64,000 bases of DNA from Empedobacter brevis NBRC 14943 = ATCC 43319 (GTDB lineage: Bacteria > Bacteroidota > Bacteroidia > Flavobacteriales > Weeksellaceae), in assembly GCF_000382425.1 (NCBI RefSeq), contig NZ_KB908295.1:1-64000 (forward strand). The letters are read 5' to 3'. Position 1 is the stretch's first letter. Every line of letters starts with the position of its first letter. The translations under genes were made by a program, and so were the position numbers. Of the stretch, positions 19,295-28,833 are shown one piece after another. Under the pieces are notes generated by a model. It was not told the DNA's origin. It saw only the letters and a list, made by a program, of their open reading frames with translations, and did not search any database.

Positions 19295-22200
19295 GGTTTA
19301 GATGCGGCTTTTTGTGTTTTTCTATTCGTTTTATTTTTTCTTCTTTTCTCGAAAATTTCCTTGAATTTATCATAATCTAATGTGATGATAAAACCAACTC
19401 CTGTTTCTACAATTTGTCCCTGCAAGGCAACTTGATATTCATCTTTTCGGTAGGCCCTTAACATATAACGCCCGTCCCGGGATAAACTGTAATCTACTGT
19501 AATATCTCCTGCGATATTGGTCATGTTTTCATTTTGACGAGCATCCCCATCAAGACCAAAATTACTTCCCACCGAAACTTTCAATCGATCATTTAACAAA
19601 CGTTTACTTACTGCAACATTCAAATCTGTTCGGGTATTTTTAGAACCTGAAGAATAATCATCTTGTGTGTCTAATCCAAAATCAATGTCAACCCCCTGAA
19701 TTAAATCATCTGCCAAATTATTCAATTGTTGTGATAATAAATTACTTACACTTTGTAAAGCCATCGTTTCTGCTGAGATACTAGATTGGCTTTCGAAAGG
19801 ATTTTCACCAATAAAACGATTCAATAACAACAAGGCAAAAACCTGTTTGTTCATTTCTGCTTCATCATTTTTCAATTGATCTAATTTTGCTTGCGTATTT
19901 TCAATAACAGCTGTAGCAATAGAAGGATTATCATTGTCCATCGAGATATTGAACTTAATTTCAGGTTTCAATAATTCGCCTTTTAAAATCAGTTCGGTAT
20001 TGAATGGAATTCGCTGTTTATACATATTCATTTCCGAAGAAGAATATCCCGAAATTTGTTGCTCAATCAAATCAATCGGAGCAGCTTTTGTTTTGTAAAT
20101 CGCTGTAATATCAAGATTGGCAGCAGTAGGCTCTCCTGTCCACGTAATTGTACTTCCTTTCTGAATATCGAAACGACGTTTCAGTAAACTAACCGATAGT
20201 TCATAAGCCCCTTTTTCTACTTGATAGACACCAACCAATGTCATTTTTCCGGAAGGATCCATTCCCCCTGTTAATTCTGCTTCTCCTTGTATTTCGACAA
20301 AATCTCCGTTTGCTTTATCAATGATAATAGAAGTTTTAGCTTCTTTACTAATTTCGATATTGACGCTGACATCCAAACCTTTTATTTTAGAATCGGTACT
20401 GATCTCATCTGTTTTAACAGTCTCTTGAAGAGCAATCTGATCCTGATCGATAAATTCTACAATTCCCTCACGCTCTTGTAAAGAAGGAGAAGATTGAGGT
20501 AAAATAAAAGTAAAGTTTGTGTCATCCGTAACTGTTAAATTTCCGTTTACTTTAGGCAGATTTAAATCTCCCTTAATGGTTAAATTTGCGTGAACAGCTA
20601 ATTTCCCATACATCATCGCATCGTTAGATTTTTCTGAATTGACAACGTTAAAATCACGTGCATTTGCAGTTAAATTAAACGAAAAATCACGATAAGTTTT
20701 GGTCAATATTTCACCTCTTAAAGTTAAAGAATTGCCTTCGTTATCGTTAATCTTAAATTGATTGAATTCAATTCCTTTCTGTGTGAAATCAATTGCATCA
20801 TCTATTTTTCTGAAATTACTTCCTGTTTCAGCGATCGTTAAACCAACAGCATTAAATTTTATTTGACCTAAAATACTTGGTTGATCAGCAGTTCCGGTTA
20901 CGTTTAGATTTCCGGATAAATATCCTTCTGTATCTTTGATTTGGTTCATGGAAAAACCTTGAACCGAATTCATTTCTAAACGGTTTATATCTAATGCTAA
21001 ATCAAAAGCATTTTCTTTGGTATTGTAATCACCGAAAATTTTCAGGTTATTGTTGTTTCCAATCAATGAAATATCAGCATTTATAACAGTTGGAGAAGTA
21101 TTTTTAACTTTCGCGGTTATATTTCCAATGGGATTTCCAAACGCTTTCAAGTCAGAAATGGTTAAATCAGAATTAAACGTCATGTCTTTATTCAAATCTC
21201 TGATTTGAGCCGTTCCGTTGATCGTCCCTTCTGCAGGTAAATCATCTTTTTTGATAATTTCTGCAATGGTTTCGATTTTAAAATCTTTGATTGAAATATT
21301 TAACGGACTTGTTCCTTCTTCAGATTCTGATTGAAGCAAAATCTCACTGTCGTTATTTATCAATCTGAAATTATGGGCTACAATTCCATCTTTTCTTAAT
21401 TGAATTAAATTTTCTTCACCAACTTTCCATTGATCATAATTTAAGACTAAACCATTCGGATTTAGGCTAATTTCCGTTACCTCGTTTATGGTTCTTAAGT
21501 TTCCTGCAACTAAGAATTGTGTTGCCTCTTTTTCATCTTTTGTTGAAACTGTATAGCGGATTGTATTGTTTGTAATATCTCCATTTAAATCAATTTTTTT
21601 CAGTTGAAAACTTTCGCTTTTTAACGCCCCAATATTCAGAGAGTACAACAAAGCTTCATTTTGATTTGAAAGCCGAAGAATAACGTCATTTATGGTATTG
21701 CTGCCGTATGTTAAATCAGGAATTTTTCCTTCTAAATGGAGCTGTTTTGAGTCGGTATCGTAAGCTACATCAAGTGTTATTGTTTCGAAATTTTTTAAAT
21801 CAGGAACAAATCGGCGAATCAAATCATCATCTTTTATTTTTGCAGTTAAGGTGAATGATTGATGAGGATCTATTTGAACATTAGCATCAGGTTTTTGAAA
21901 TTCATAATACTGATTAACTGTTGAAGTCAATGAGCCAAAAATCTGTGTCAATTTAAATTTTCCTTTCATTTCCAAATCAGCGAGCTGTGATTGGAGTTGA
22001 ATACGATTAGAATCGATTGTGGAAGTTGCAATTAAATGGACTTCTTGCATTGGGAAAACATCCTTTGTATTAGATAGAGCAAAGTTTTTTAGAACCAATG
22101 ATCCATTCAAAAAATCAGGATTTAAATCTGCAAAATCAGCCTCAATTTTTCCCGCAACAATCATTGGTTCTTGATAGAAACCAAGTTTTTGGATATCTAA

Positions 22201-24537
22201 TTTTACAATATTTCCGTTTAATTTTACATTCGATAATTCTTTTTTATACACACCGGAAGTCACTAAATCAAGCTGAGCATTCGGATCTTTAGAAAATAGG
22301 TGAGCATCAAAAGTTCCATTATTGATTTTTGCATCAAGATCAATATTTTGATAAGTATAGTTGTTGTAGCCGGCTGAACGTATTGATCCGTTCACTTTTG
22401 TAACCATTTTTTCAGGATTAAAACTGGTTCCAATTGCGTTGATTTTTGCTGTGATTTTTCCTAAATCGTTGTTGCTTATCAACGTTCCTACATCTAGATG
22501 TTGTAAATCAGCGTTTACCTTATATTTTTCAGCATCTTTTTTTCGCATATCGACAACTGCATCAAGTTTTGCATTTCCTAAGGTTGAATTGAAAGCGAGT
22601 TGTGTTGTGATGGTTTCTGTTGTTCCTTTCGCTTTCCCTTTGACGGTTAATTTGGAAGGAATTCTAATCGTTGTTGGAATGGTATTTTTAGGGACGACAT
22701 TATAAATTGTTTTCGATGAAGTTGAGAAATTTTTGATGTCTAAATCGTAAAACAATTGTTTGGGATTCATTGCATTTTTCACTCGCCCTGAAGCCGAAAT
22801 TTGTAAATCATCTAATCCGGAAACGTTTAAATTATTGATCAGTAAATCGTTTACTCTTCCTTTCACATCTGCATTGACGTTAAGTACAGTATTTGGGTAT
22901 TTATCGAAAGGCATGGTATTTCGCAAGCTTGGAACAAGATTCAATATATCAGAAAATCCGATTTTCGAATTTTTGATGTTGGCATTCACCAAAATATTTT
23001 CAGGATTAGATGTTAACTGATTGATAGAGTTGTAATGAAGAATAATTTCATCTCGAAGCACTGTTCTTGGTGTTTGTAAATAAAGATTTTTCAAATAGGC
23101 TTGCTGATCTGCGTATAAGAAATTTGTTGTGAATTTCTGAATATTTAACCCTTTTGATTCTTTTACTTCAGCGCTTTTTACAATTCCGGCAAATGTATTA
23201 TCGTAGAGTTTGAACTCTCGTAAATCAAGGTTTAATTTTGAAAAATTCAAATGATTGAAATCCATCCCTTGCGAAGTAGGTCGTTCGGCTGTATTGTTAT
23301 AATTTACTTTTACATTTTGCAGAATAGTTTTTGCTAAAACCAAATTTATTGGTGCAGAAGAGGAGGCCGGTGGTGAAGACGACTGTTTTGAAAAAAGATA
23401 TAAATTAGCTTCGATAGCGGCATCTTTCAATAGGAGATGATCAATATCAAAAATAGAATTTTCTAAATCGAGTTTATTGACTTTTGTTTCAAATTCGTTT
23501 AGATTGATTTTTGCAAATGTTTTTGAGTTTTCGTCTCCGTAATTAATTTTGATATCATTCAAATTAATTTTATTCAATGCGAGTTGTAGTGGATTTTGAG
23601 TAGATGCCGGGGCAGTTTTATCCGTTTGGTTTTCTTTAATTTGTTCAACGGTTTTTTGGTTAAAATCAAGTAATAAACCATTTAATGTAATATCATCAAC
23701 TCCATAAGAATTCTTTTGCAGATCAATTTTTTTGATGCGGGTTTTAAAATCCTTAAATTTTACTTTCGCAAACATTCCGGAATTATCGTCTCCATAATTG
23801 ATGTCAAAATTTGATAGTGCAATTCCATTTAACTCAATTTTCATTGGTTTTTGTTCATTTAGCGAATCGACTTTTTCTTCGACTTTTTTGGAAACCTCTT
23901 TAACAAAATCTTGTTTCAATTTTAGTTTTAATCCATCTAATTTTAAATCACCAATTCCGTATGAATTTTGTTCTAAATCAAACTTCTTTACACGTGTATC
24001 AAAAGAATTTAAAGACACGTTGAGGTGATTTGCCGACTGTTGATCTATAAATGAAACGCGAATGTCCTTCAGTTTTATTTTGTCGAGTGAAATGATAAAT
24101 GGTTTTGACGGACTTTCGTCTTTTTCGTCTGTAGCAAAAGCATTTAGAATATAATCAAAATTAAAAGTGCCATTTGGCTTTCGAACAATATTTGCATTTA
24201 CACCATTTAAATCAATGGATTGAATATCGGCTTTACTTTTTGTTAATTGCCAAATATCTAACCCGACATCAAATTGCCTGACATACAAAAGAGTGTCAAC
24301 ATCCTGGCCCTGCAGAAAGAGATTTTCTATGACAAGGCTGTTTGGAAAATCAATATAAACTCTATCCAATTGGACTTTTGTATGAATTTTATTTTCGAGG
24401 TAATTGACCAATTTATTTTTGACAAAATTTTGAACAGCGGGGAATTGTAAACTGAAAATCGCAATTGTCAATAATAAGATTATTGAGAAAAGAGTGATGG
24501 AAAAATAGTTGAATATTTTTTTAAAGTTGAATTTCAA
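19291..24537 (-). CDS. tamB: TamB: translocation and assembly module protein
   Basis: This 1748-residue protein has one N-terminal membrane anchor (about residues 12-32) and a long beta-groove body ending in the TamB/DUF490 domain. TamB spans the periplasm and is implicated in phospholipid transport and outer-membrane protein assembly. Three tandem units of about 60-80 residues are visible near 150-210, 235-292 and 318-378. Each has the pattern DIxxxYGDxNSxxFAKI followed by KxDLxxNSYGxxDxxLxGL, and a weaker fourth lies near 395-460. No frameshift is seen. It is the first gene of the tamB-tamL operon; no consensus promoter was found upstream. Confidence 0.9.
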   Translation of the reverse strand: MKFNFKKIFNYFSITLFSIILLLTIAIFSLQFPAVQNFVKNKLVNYLENKIHTKVQLDRVYIDFPNSLVIENLFLQGQDVDTLLYVRQFDVGLDIWQLTKSKADIQSIDLNGVNANIVRKPNGTFNFDYILNAFATDEKDESPSKPFIISLDKIKLKDIRVSFIDQQSANHLNVSLNSFDTRVKKFDLEQNSYGIGDLKLDGLKLKLKQDFVKEVSKKVEEKVDSLNEQKPMKIELNGIALSNFDINYGDDNSGMFAKVKFKDFKTRIKKIDLQKNSYGVDDITLNGLLLDFNQKTVEQIKENQTDKTAPASTQNPLQLALNKINLNDIKINYGDENSKTFAKINLNEFETKVNKLDLENSIFDIDHLLLKDAAIEANLYLFSKQSSSPPASSSAPINLVLAKTILQNVKVNYNNTAERPTSQGMDFNHLNFSKLNLDLREFKLYDNTFAGIVKSAEVKESKGLNIQKFTTNFLYADQQAYLKNLYLQTPRTVLRDEIILHYNSINQLTSNPENILVNANIKNSKIGFSDILNLVPSLRNTMPFDKYPNTVLNVNADVKGRVNDLLINNLNVSGLDDLQISASGRVKNAMNPKQLFYDLDIKNFSTSSKTIYNVVPKNTIPTTIRIPSKLTVKGKAKGTTETITTQLAFNSTLGNAKLDAVVDMRKKDAEKYKVNADLQHLDVGTLISNNDLGKITAKINAIGTSFNPEKMVTKVNGSIRSAGYNNYTYQNIDLDAKINNGTFDAHLFSKDPNAQLDLVTSGVYKKELSNVKLNGNIVKLDIQKLGFYQEPMIVAGKIEADFADLNPDFLNGSLVLKNFALSNTKDVFPMQEVHLIATSTIDSNRIQLQSQLADLEMKGKFKLTQIFGSLTSTVNQYYEFQKPDANVQIDPHQSFTLTAKIKDDDLIRRFVPDLKNFETITLDVAYDTDSKQLHLEGKIPDLTYGSNTINDVILRLSNQNEALLYSLNIGALKSESFQLKKIDLNGDITNNTIRYTVSTKDEKEATQFLVAGNLRTINEVTEISLNPNGLVLNYDQWKVGEENLIQLRKDGIVAHNFRLINNDSEILLQSESEEGTSPLNISIKDFKIETIAEIIKKDDLPAEGTINGTAQIRDLNKDMTFNSDLTISDLKAFGNPIGNITAKVKNTSPTVINADISLIGNNNNLKIFGDYNTKENAFDLALDINRLEMNSVQGFSMNQIKDTEGYLSGNLNVTGTADQPSILGQIKFNAVGLTIAETGSNFRKIDDAIDFTQKGIEFNQFKINDNEGNSLTLRGEILTKTYRDFSFNLTANARDFNVVNSEKSNDAMMYGKLAVHANLTIKGDLNLPKVNGNLTVTDDTNFTFILPQSSPSLQEREGIVEFIDQDQIALQETVKTDEISTDSKIKGLDVSVNIEISKEAKTSIIIDKANGDFVEIQGEAELTGGMDPSGKMTLVGVYQVEKGAYELSVSLLKRRFDIQKGSTITWTGEPTAANLDITAIYKTKAAPIDLIEQQISGYSSSEMNMYKQRIPFNTELILKGELLKPEIKFNISMDNDNPSIATAVIENTQAKLDQLKNDEAEMNKQVFALLLLNRFIGENPFESQSSISAETMALQSVSNLLSQQLNNLADDLIQGVDIDFGLDTQDDYSSGSKNTRTDLNVAVSKRLLNDRLKVSVGSNFGLDGDARQNENMTNIAGDITVDYSLSRDGRYMLRAYRKDEYQVALQGQIVETGVGFIITLDYDKFKEIFEKRRKNKTNRKTQKAASKP

Positions 24538-24668
24538 TTGGTTATGTTTTTTTTCGTTTTAATTGTAATCAAATTACAATTTTCTACAAGGATAATACCA
24601 AAAATACTGTTTTATAATTACTTAATCAAAGCATTGAAGAGAACTATTTTTAAGAATAAAAATGGTAC

Positions 24669-25706
24669 TTATTTGACTAAATCACAATTCAAAATCAGAT
24701 TTTTGAATTGCTTTTCATAGAAATAATAATCATCAGAATTTTCAGGCATAATGTTTTGCAAAACAATCAGACTGATTTTTGTTTTTGGAAAATAGATATT
24801 TAACGATGAGAATCCATCTCCTAAACCTGTATGGCCAATATAATTGATCTGGTTTTCAACGACATTACGGATGTTGTAAGCGTATCCTTGAGGAGTTGTA
24901 CCAAAAACATTGTGTTGCGATTGAGCAGAGGGAGTAACCAATAATTTGTAGGTTTCAGGTTTTAAGAGTTTTCCGTGATGCAAAACATGGTTCCATTTTG
25001 CTAAGTCACTTGCAGTAGAAATTATTCCATCGGCAGGAAGTTCTTCTTCAGTAATCATCGTTTGATGATTTGCAAGAAGCGAATTGTTTCGGAAAAAATA
25101 ACCTTGCACCAGCTGATGTTTTTCTGTTGGAGTGTATAAAAATGTTTCGTTCAGCCCGATTTCATCAAATAGGTTCGTCGCTAATTCTCTATATGTTTTT
25201 TGCGTAACGTTTTCGAGGATTTTTCCTAAAAGTAAATTAGAATAATTGCCGTATTTGAACTCTGTTCCGGGTTTGAATAATAAAGGTTGCGTTACCTCTT
25301 TAATACCATGTGTATGATTTAATAATTGATGTACTGTGACAGAATCTGCCCATGTTTGAGAAATTTCCGGTAAATAGGTTTTGATAGATTGTTGTAAGTC
25401 AATCTGTCCTTTTTCAACTTCTTTTAAAATTAAAACTGAAGTAAAAACTTTTGAATTGGACATGATTTCAAATTGATTTCCCTTTTTTAAAGGAATCTTT
25501 TCTTCAAAATTTTTGAATCCATGAATTTCTTCAAAAATTGTTTTGCCATTTTTAGAAATTAAAATCACGCCATTGAACGGAAATGTATGATTGGTACGAA
25601 TGATTTGGTTGATTTCTTTTTTAAGTTGTCCCGATTTTTGTGCAAAAAGAAATGGATGAAAAGTAAAGAATACTATTGAAGCAAAGATTTTAAGAAGAGT
25701 TTTCAT
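24669..25706 (-). CDS. Secreted serine hydrolase (beta-lactamase/PBP fold)
   Basis: This 345-residue protein has a signal peptide ending near FLFAQ at residue 23. The catalytic motifs of the class C beta-lactamase/esterase superfamily are present: SxxK as Ser83-Asn-Ser-Lys86 and YxN as Tyr155-Ser-Asn157. The third motif is HTG, in IGHTGLGDGFS. Such proteins are usually esterases or D-aminopeptidases rather than antibiotic-inactivating enzymes. It lies downstream of nothing obvious and about 130 bases from tamB, in the same orientation. Confidence 0.85.
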   Translation of the reverse strand: MKTLLKIFASIVFFTFHPFLFAQKSGQLKKEINQIIRTNHTFPFNGVILISKNGKTIFEEIHGFKNFEEKIPLKKGNQFEIMSNSKVFTSVLILKEVEKGQIDLQQSIKTYLPEISQTWADSVTVHQLLNHTHGIKEVTQPLLFKPGTEFKYGNYSNLLLGKILENVTQKTYRELATNLFDEIGLNETFLYTPTEKHQLVQGYFFRNNSLLANHQTMITEEELPADGIISTASDLAKWNHVLHHGKLLKPETYKLLVTPSAQSQHNVFGTTPQGYAYNIRNVVENQINYIGHTGLGDGFSSLNIYFPKTKISLIVLQNIMPENSDDYYFYEKQFKNLILNCDLVK

Positions 25707-25798
25707 TTTTTTGATTTGGTTGATGTAAAAGTAAAATTAATCCATTTTTATTTTACAAAATTTTTAAAATTTCCATAAAACTTTTTAATAATCATTGG

Positions 25799-25826
25799 TT
25801 GAACCCATTTTCTTTTATTAAATTTG
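25799..25826 (+). promoter_or_regulatory. Promoter TTG-N17-TAAATTTG
   Basis: TTG (25799-25801), a 17-base spacer and TAAATTTG (25819-25826) match the Bacteroidota primary sigma consensus. It sits 20 bases before the ATG at 25846. Confidence 0.7.
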
Positions 25827-25845
25827 AGTCAAACAAATTGATGCT

Positions 25846-26172
25846 ATGAGAAGAATTTTTTTTGAAAAAGATAGCCACAAAGATTACTTATTTGTTATAA
25901 TTGATCATGAAAGAGAATTGGATCAAATTTATAAGGTGGATAATTTTACAGACGAAACAGGACATGAATATGTGTATATCTTAATTGGTGAACGTAAAAA
26001 ATTAACTCCGGATTTGTTGAAAGAACATGTCGTTGCTCAGGAAGATGGAAGTTATATTGATTACAATGGAAATGGAGTAGTCACTGATCCGCATGCCTAT
26101 ATAGAAAGTATCATTGATAATAGAGAATTAAACAGAGAGCAAGAAATATTTGTTTATGTTCGAAATAAATAA
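25846..26172 (+). CDS. Conserved small protein of unknown function
   Basis: This 108-residue soluble protein has no signal peptide. It starts MRRIFFEKDSHKDYLF, and the middle is rich in acidic and aromatic residues, with DETGHEYVYILIGE and DGSYIDYNGNGVVTDP. I do not recognise the family. It is a monocistronic unit with a strong consensus promoter upstream and a bidirectional terminator downstream, which supports it being a real expressed gene. Confidence 0.7.
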   Translation: MRRIFFEKDSHKDYLFVIIDHERELDQIYKVDNFTDETGHEYVYILIGERKKLTPDLLKEHVVAQEDGSYIDYNGNGVVTDPHAYIESIIDNRELNREQEIFVYVRNK

Positions 26173-26177
26173 AATGT

Positions 26178-26210
26178 AAAAAGGCTTTGAATTTTTTCAA
26201 AGCCTTTTTT
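26178..26210. terminator. Bidirectional terminator
   Basis: AAAAAGGCTTTGAA (26178-26191) pairs with TTCAAAGCCTTTTT (26196-26209) around TTTT. It serves the 108-residue protein gene (+) and the patatin gene (-). Confidence 0.9.
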
Positions 26211-27277
26211 TATTGTATTTCAACTTGATTGAAAATTAATTTCTGGACGACTTCGTCTAAATATTCTTTATTTTTTGAAACATAATCATTTGAAACATCC
26301 AATAAAGTTTTGATATTATTATTCGATACATTTCCTAAATCCAATGAAGATTCAGGGATTTCGGGATTAAAACGATAATAATTTTGTTGATATTTCGGTT
26401 TCAATAAAGCATACATACTTTTCATTTCTAAATCGACCATATCCACACCGGTCGAAATAAAAATATCAACTAAGGGATCGACCCATTTTGATTTCGAAAT
26501 TCCACTCAAATGCTCATGTTTATAGGATTTTGCACGAGAACCGTTTCCAATAGAAATAATAATGAATTCTTGAAGAGGAGCAGTTCCATTAAATTTTAAG
26601 TCGTCTTTAAAGTATTTACTGAAATTTATTTTTTGTGTTTCAATAAAACCGACAAAAGCTGGATTGTTTGCAAAAACTCCACCATCAATACAGCAAAACT
26701 CCTGATCTGCAAATGATTTTATTTTTGCAGGTTCAAAATATGTTGGTGCAGCAGAAGAAGCACGGCAAACATCTTTGATATAAAAATTACGAAAAGGAGA
26801 TATGCCGTCAATTGTATTGAATATTTTAGGTTTTTGGTGTTCCGTATCGTAAGAAACAATTGCGCATGGTCGAATTAAATCTTTTAATTCCGTTTCTCCA
26901 AAAACAATTTTTAATTGTTCTTCCAGTACAACAGTTGCTAAGTTGTCTTTGAAAACACTTAATGGGTTGTTGAGTAATGTCCAAAAGGTTTTAGAGAAAA
27001 TATTTTTTCCTTCTCCCAAATAAATATTTAAGGCGTCAGTTATAGAATGTTTTGCTTTTTTTGGATGATCAACAGAAGGTGATAAAAGCAACGAAGCGAT
27101 TAATGCACCTGTGCTTGTACCGGCGATAAAATCGACATAATCTCCAATTTTAGCGTTTTCATTGTGAATTTCTTTCAGTTTATCTTCAATGTATTTTAAA
27201 ATTACACATGAAATAATTCCTCGAATTCCTCCGCCATCCAAAGAAAGTAAGATAATTTTTTTCTCTTTAAATTCCAT
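26210..27277 (-). CDS. Patatin-like phospholipase
   Basis: From the ATG at 27277 (MEFKEKKIILLSLDGG) the protein has 355 residues. The patatin catalytic apparatus is complete: oxyanion loop GGGIRG (15-20), nucleophile elbow GTSTG with Ser55, and the catalytic aspartate in DGG (Asp198). It should hydrolyse acyl esters of membrane lipids. It lacks a signal peptide, so it is cytoplasmic. Alternative starts are ATG 27313 and TTG 27328. The compact single-domain form resembles CBASS CapV-type effectors, but no cyclic-nucleotide synthase is nearby. It is divergent from an AraC regulator. Confidence 0.87.
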   Translation of the reverse strand: MEFKEKKIILLSLDGGGIRGIISCVILKYIEDKLKEIHNENAKIGDYVDFIAGTSTGALIASLLLSPSVDHPKKAKHSITDALNIYLGEGKNIFSKTFWTLLNNPLSVFKDNLATVVLEEQLKIVFGETELKDLIRPCAIVSYDTEHQKPKIFNTIDGISPFRNFYIKDVCRASSAAPTYFEPAKIKSFADQEFCCIDGGVFANNPAFVGFIETQKINFSKYFKDDLKFNGTAPLQEFIIISIGNGSRAKSYKHEHLSGISKSKWVDPLVDIFISTGVDMVDLEMKSMYALLKPKYQQNYYRFNPEIPESSLDLGNVSNNNIKTLLDVSNDYVSKNKEYLDEVVQKLIFNQVEIQ

Positions 27278-27364
27278 TTTTGATGTTCTATTGTTTAAAG
27301 TTAAACTTTTCATTCCAAATATTCTCAATTGTGTCTATTTTTACAATTCACAATCCAATCAGTC

Positions 27365-28246
27365 ATGACAAAAAAACTATTTCCAACATATGATATCTGT
27401 AATTTAAATACAGAAAAAAATAGTAACGAATTGTTTTCGATAGACCGATTCAGAGGATATGTAGACAGTAATCCTCATTTGCAGGAGGTACATAGCCATA
27501 ATTATTACCATTTGGTTTATTTTACAGAAGGAAGCGGAGAGCATTTGATTGATTTCGAAAAATTTGATGCAAAATCGGGAACCATGTATTTTATGAAACC
27601 GGGTCAAGTGCATCAGTGGTATTTTAAAGAAGAATACGATGGATTTGTTGTTAATTTTTTTGATAATTTTTTTGATTGGATTGGGATTAATTCTTCATTG
27701 TTGCAAAAGTTTCGGTTTTTACAATCGATTTTAGTTCAAGACCATGTGGTGAATGTTTCGGAAGATTTGCAAGAGAAGGTTGCAGAATATTTTGAAGAAA
27801 TGATTCAAGAAAATCAGCAGAATAATCAATTTTCTAATTTGAAAATAGGATTTCATTTGATGAATCTATTGATTGATATCGACCGAAGTTTAGAAACTTC
27901 CAGCCTCAATAAAAGTGATTATCAATCGGTATTGCTGAATAATTTCCAACTGCTCATTGAACAGAACTTTAAGACTAAGAAATTACCAAAAGAATATGCA
28001 GAGCTGCTGTATATAACACCGAATCATCTGAATGCACTTTGTAAAGATGTTTTAGGAAGTTCAGCAGGTGAATTAATCAGAAGCCGTGTTGTATTAGAAG
28101 CAAAACGATTACTTGTGAATAAAGAAATTTCTGTTACAGAAATTGCTTACTCTTTAAATTTTCAGGACGCTTCATATTTTGTGAAATTTTTCAAAAAGCA
28201 CACAGGCTTTACCCCGGAACAATTTCGAAAACACTATTATTTATAA
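27365..28246 (+). CDS. AraC-family transcriptional regulator
   Basis: This 293-residue regulator runs from the ATG at 27365; an upstream TTG at 27329 is less likely. The N-terminal cupin domain has the metal- or ligand-site phrase HSHNYYHLVYFTEGSGEHLI, followed by KPGQVHQW. The C-terminal double helix-turn-helix spans about residues 195-293, with YITPNHLNALCK, SVTEIAYSLNFQDASYFVKF and the family signature FKKHTGFTPEQFRK. It is divergent from the patatin gene and could regulate it, but no operator was identified in the 87-base gap. Confidence 0.9.
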   Translation: MTKKLFPTYDICNLNTEKNSNELFSIDRFRGYVDSNPHLQEVHSHNYYHLVYFTEGSGEHLIDFEKFDAKSGTMYFMKPGQVHQWYFKEEYDGFVVNFFDNFFDWIGINSSLLQKFRFLQSILVQDHVVNVSEDLQEKVAEYFEEMIQENQQNNQFSNLKIGFHLMNLLIDIDRSLETSSLNKSDYQSVLLNNFQLLIEQNFKTKKLPKEYAELLYITPNHLNALCKDVLGSSAGELIRSRVVLEAKRLLVNKEISVTEIAYSLNFQDASYFVKFFKKHTGFTPEQFRKHYYL

Positions 28247-28256
28247 TAGTCTGTCT

Positions 28257-28688
28257 TTATTTATTATGGTATCGAATAGAAAGGCTAAAGTTTACTTTTA
28301 CAGGAGTACCATTGATTATAGCAGGTTTTATTTTGGAAGCATTTTCGTTTTGCTCCCGGTTGATTTTATATAAAATCTGTGTAGAAATTCTGGCTAATGT
28401 TTCGTCGCCTTGGGAAGTGATTGTGATAAAATCTCCATTTTCATCAATCACAAAATTTAGTTTAGCAAAATATTCTCCAGAACCTTGTAAGATCTTATCC
28501 ATTTTTATTTTAGATAATCGTTCAGAAACATCTTCGTTTAGTTGATGATCAAAACATTTCAAATTGTCTGAAGCTACTTCGCAGCCTGGATAAATTGCAA
28601 ATTGATCAACATTTTTTGGATTGTAAACTTCTTGGCAAAAAGTGAAAGTGTGAATCGAAAAAGCAAAGAAAGCAAGTAATTTTTTCAT
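28257..28688 (-). CDS. Secreted protein with TonB-C-like domain
   Basis: This 143-residue protein has a signal peptide (MKKLLAFFAFSIHTFTFCQ). The rest resembles the C-terminal TonB fold used by many small Bacteroidota proteins: FVIDENGDFITITSQG, then a helix and KPAIINGTPVKVNFSLSI. There is no N-terminal membrane anchor, so it cannot act as a full TonB energy transducer. The residue pattern of the first part (YPGCEVASDN) also occurs in TonB-like secreted proteins. Function is unknown. It converges on the AraC gene, 10 bases away. Confidence 0.7.
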   Translation of the reverse strand: MKKLLAFFAFSIHTFTFCQEVYNPKNVDQFAIYPGCEVASDNLKCFDHQLNEDVSERLSKIKMDKILQGSGEYFAKLNFVIDENGDFITITSQGDETLARISTQILYKINREQNENASKIKPAIINGTPVKVNFSLSIRYHNK

Positions 28689-28804
28689 AATAAGGAGATT
28701 AGGTAGTTGCTGGATAAATCTTTATGAATTAATGATTTATGTCAATCCGTAAATATTACCATAGATACCATAAATAGTGCCAAAATCTAACTTAATGGTA
28801 GTGG

Positions 28805-28812
28805 TAAATTTG
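28805..28812 (+). promoter_or_regulatory. -7 element TAAATTTG of ccoG
   Basis: An exact TAnnTTTG match lies 21 bases before the ATG at 28834. No clear -33 TTG is visible. Confidence 0.55.
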
Positions 28813-28833
28813 CATAGATATTAAGTGAAAGGT

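Noticed and set aside
24669-25706. Second antibiotic-inactivating beta-lactamase
   Set aside because: The motifs fit the broad serine-hydrolase group with HTG rather than KTG. Esterase or peptidase activity is more likely.
26210-28246. CBASS-type anti-phage system based on the patatin effector
   Set aside because: The required CD-NTase cyclase and ancillary genes are absent from both flanks; the neighbour is an AraC regulator.
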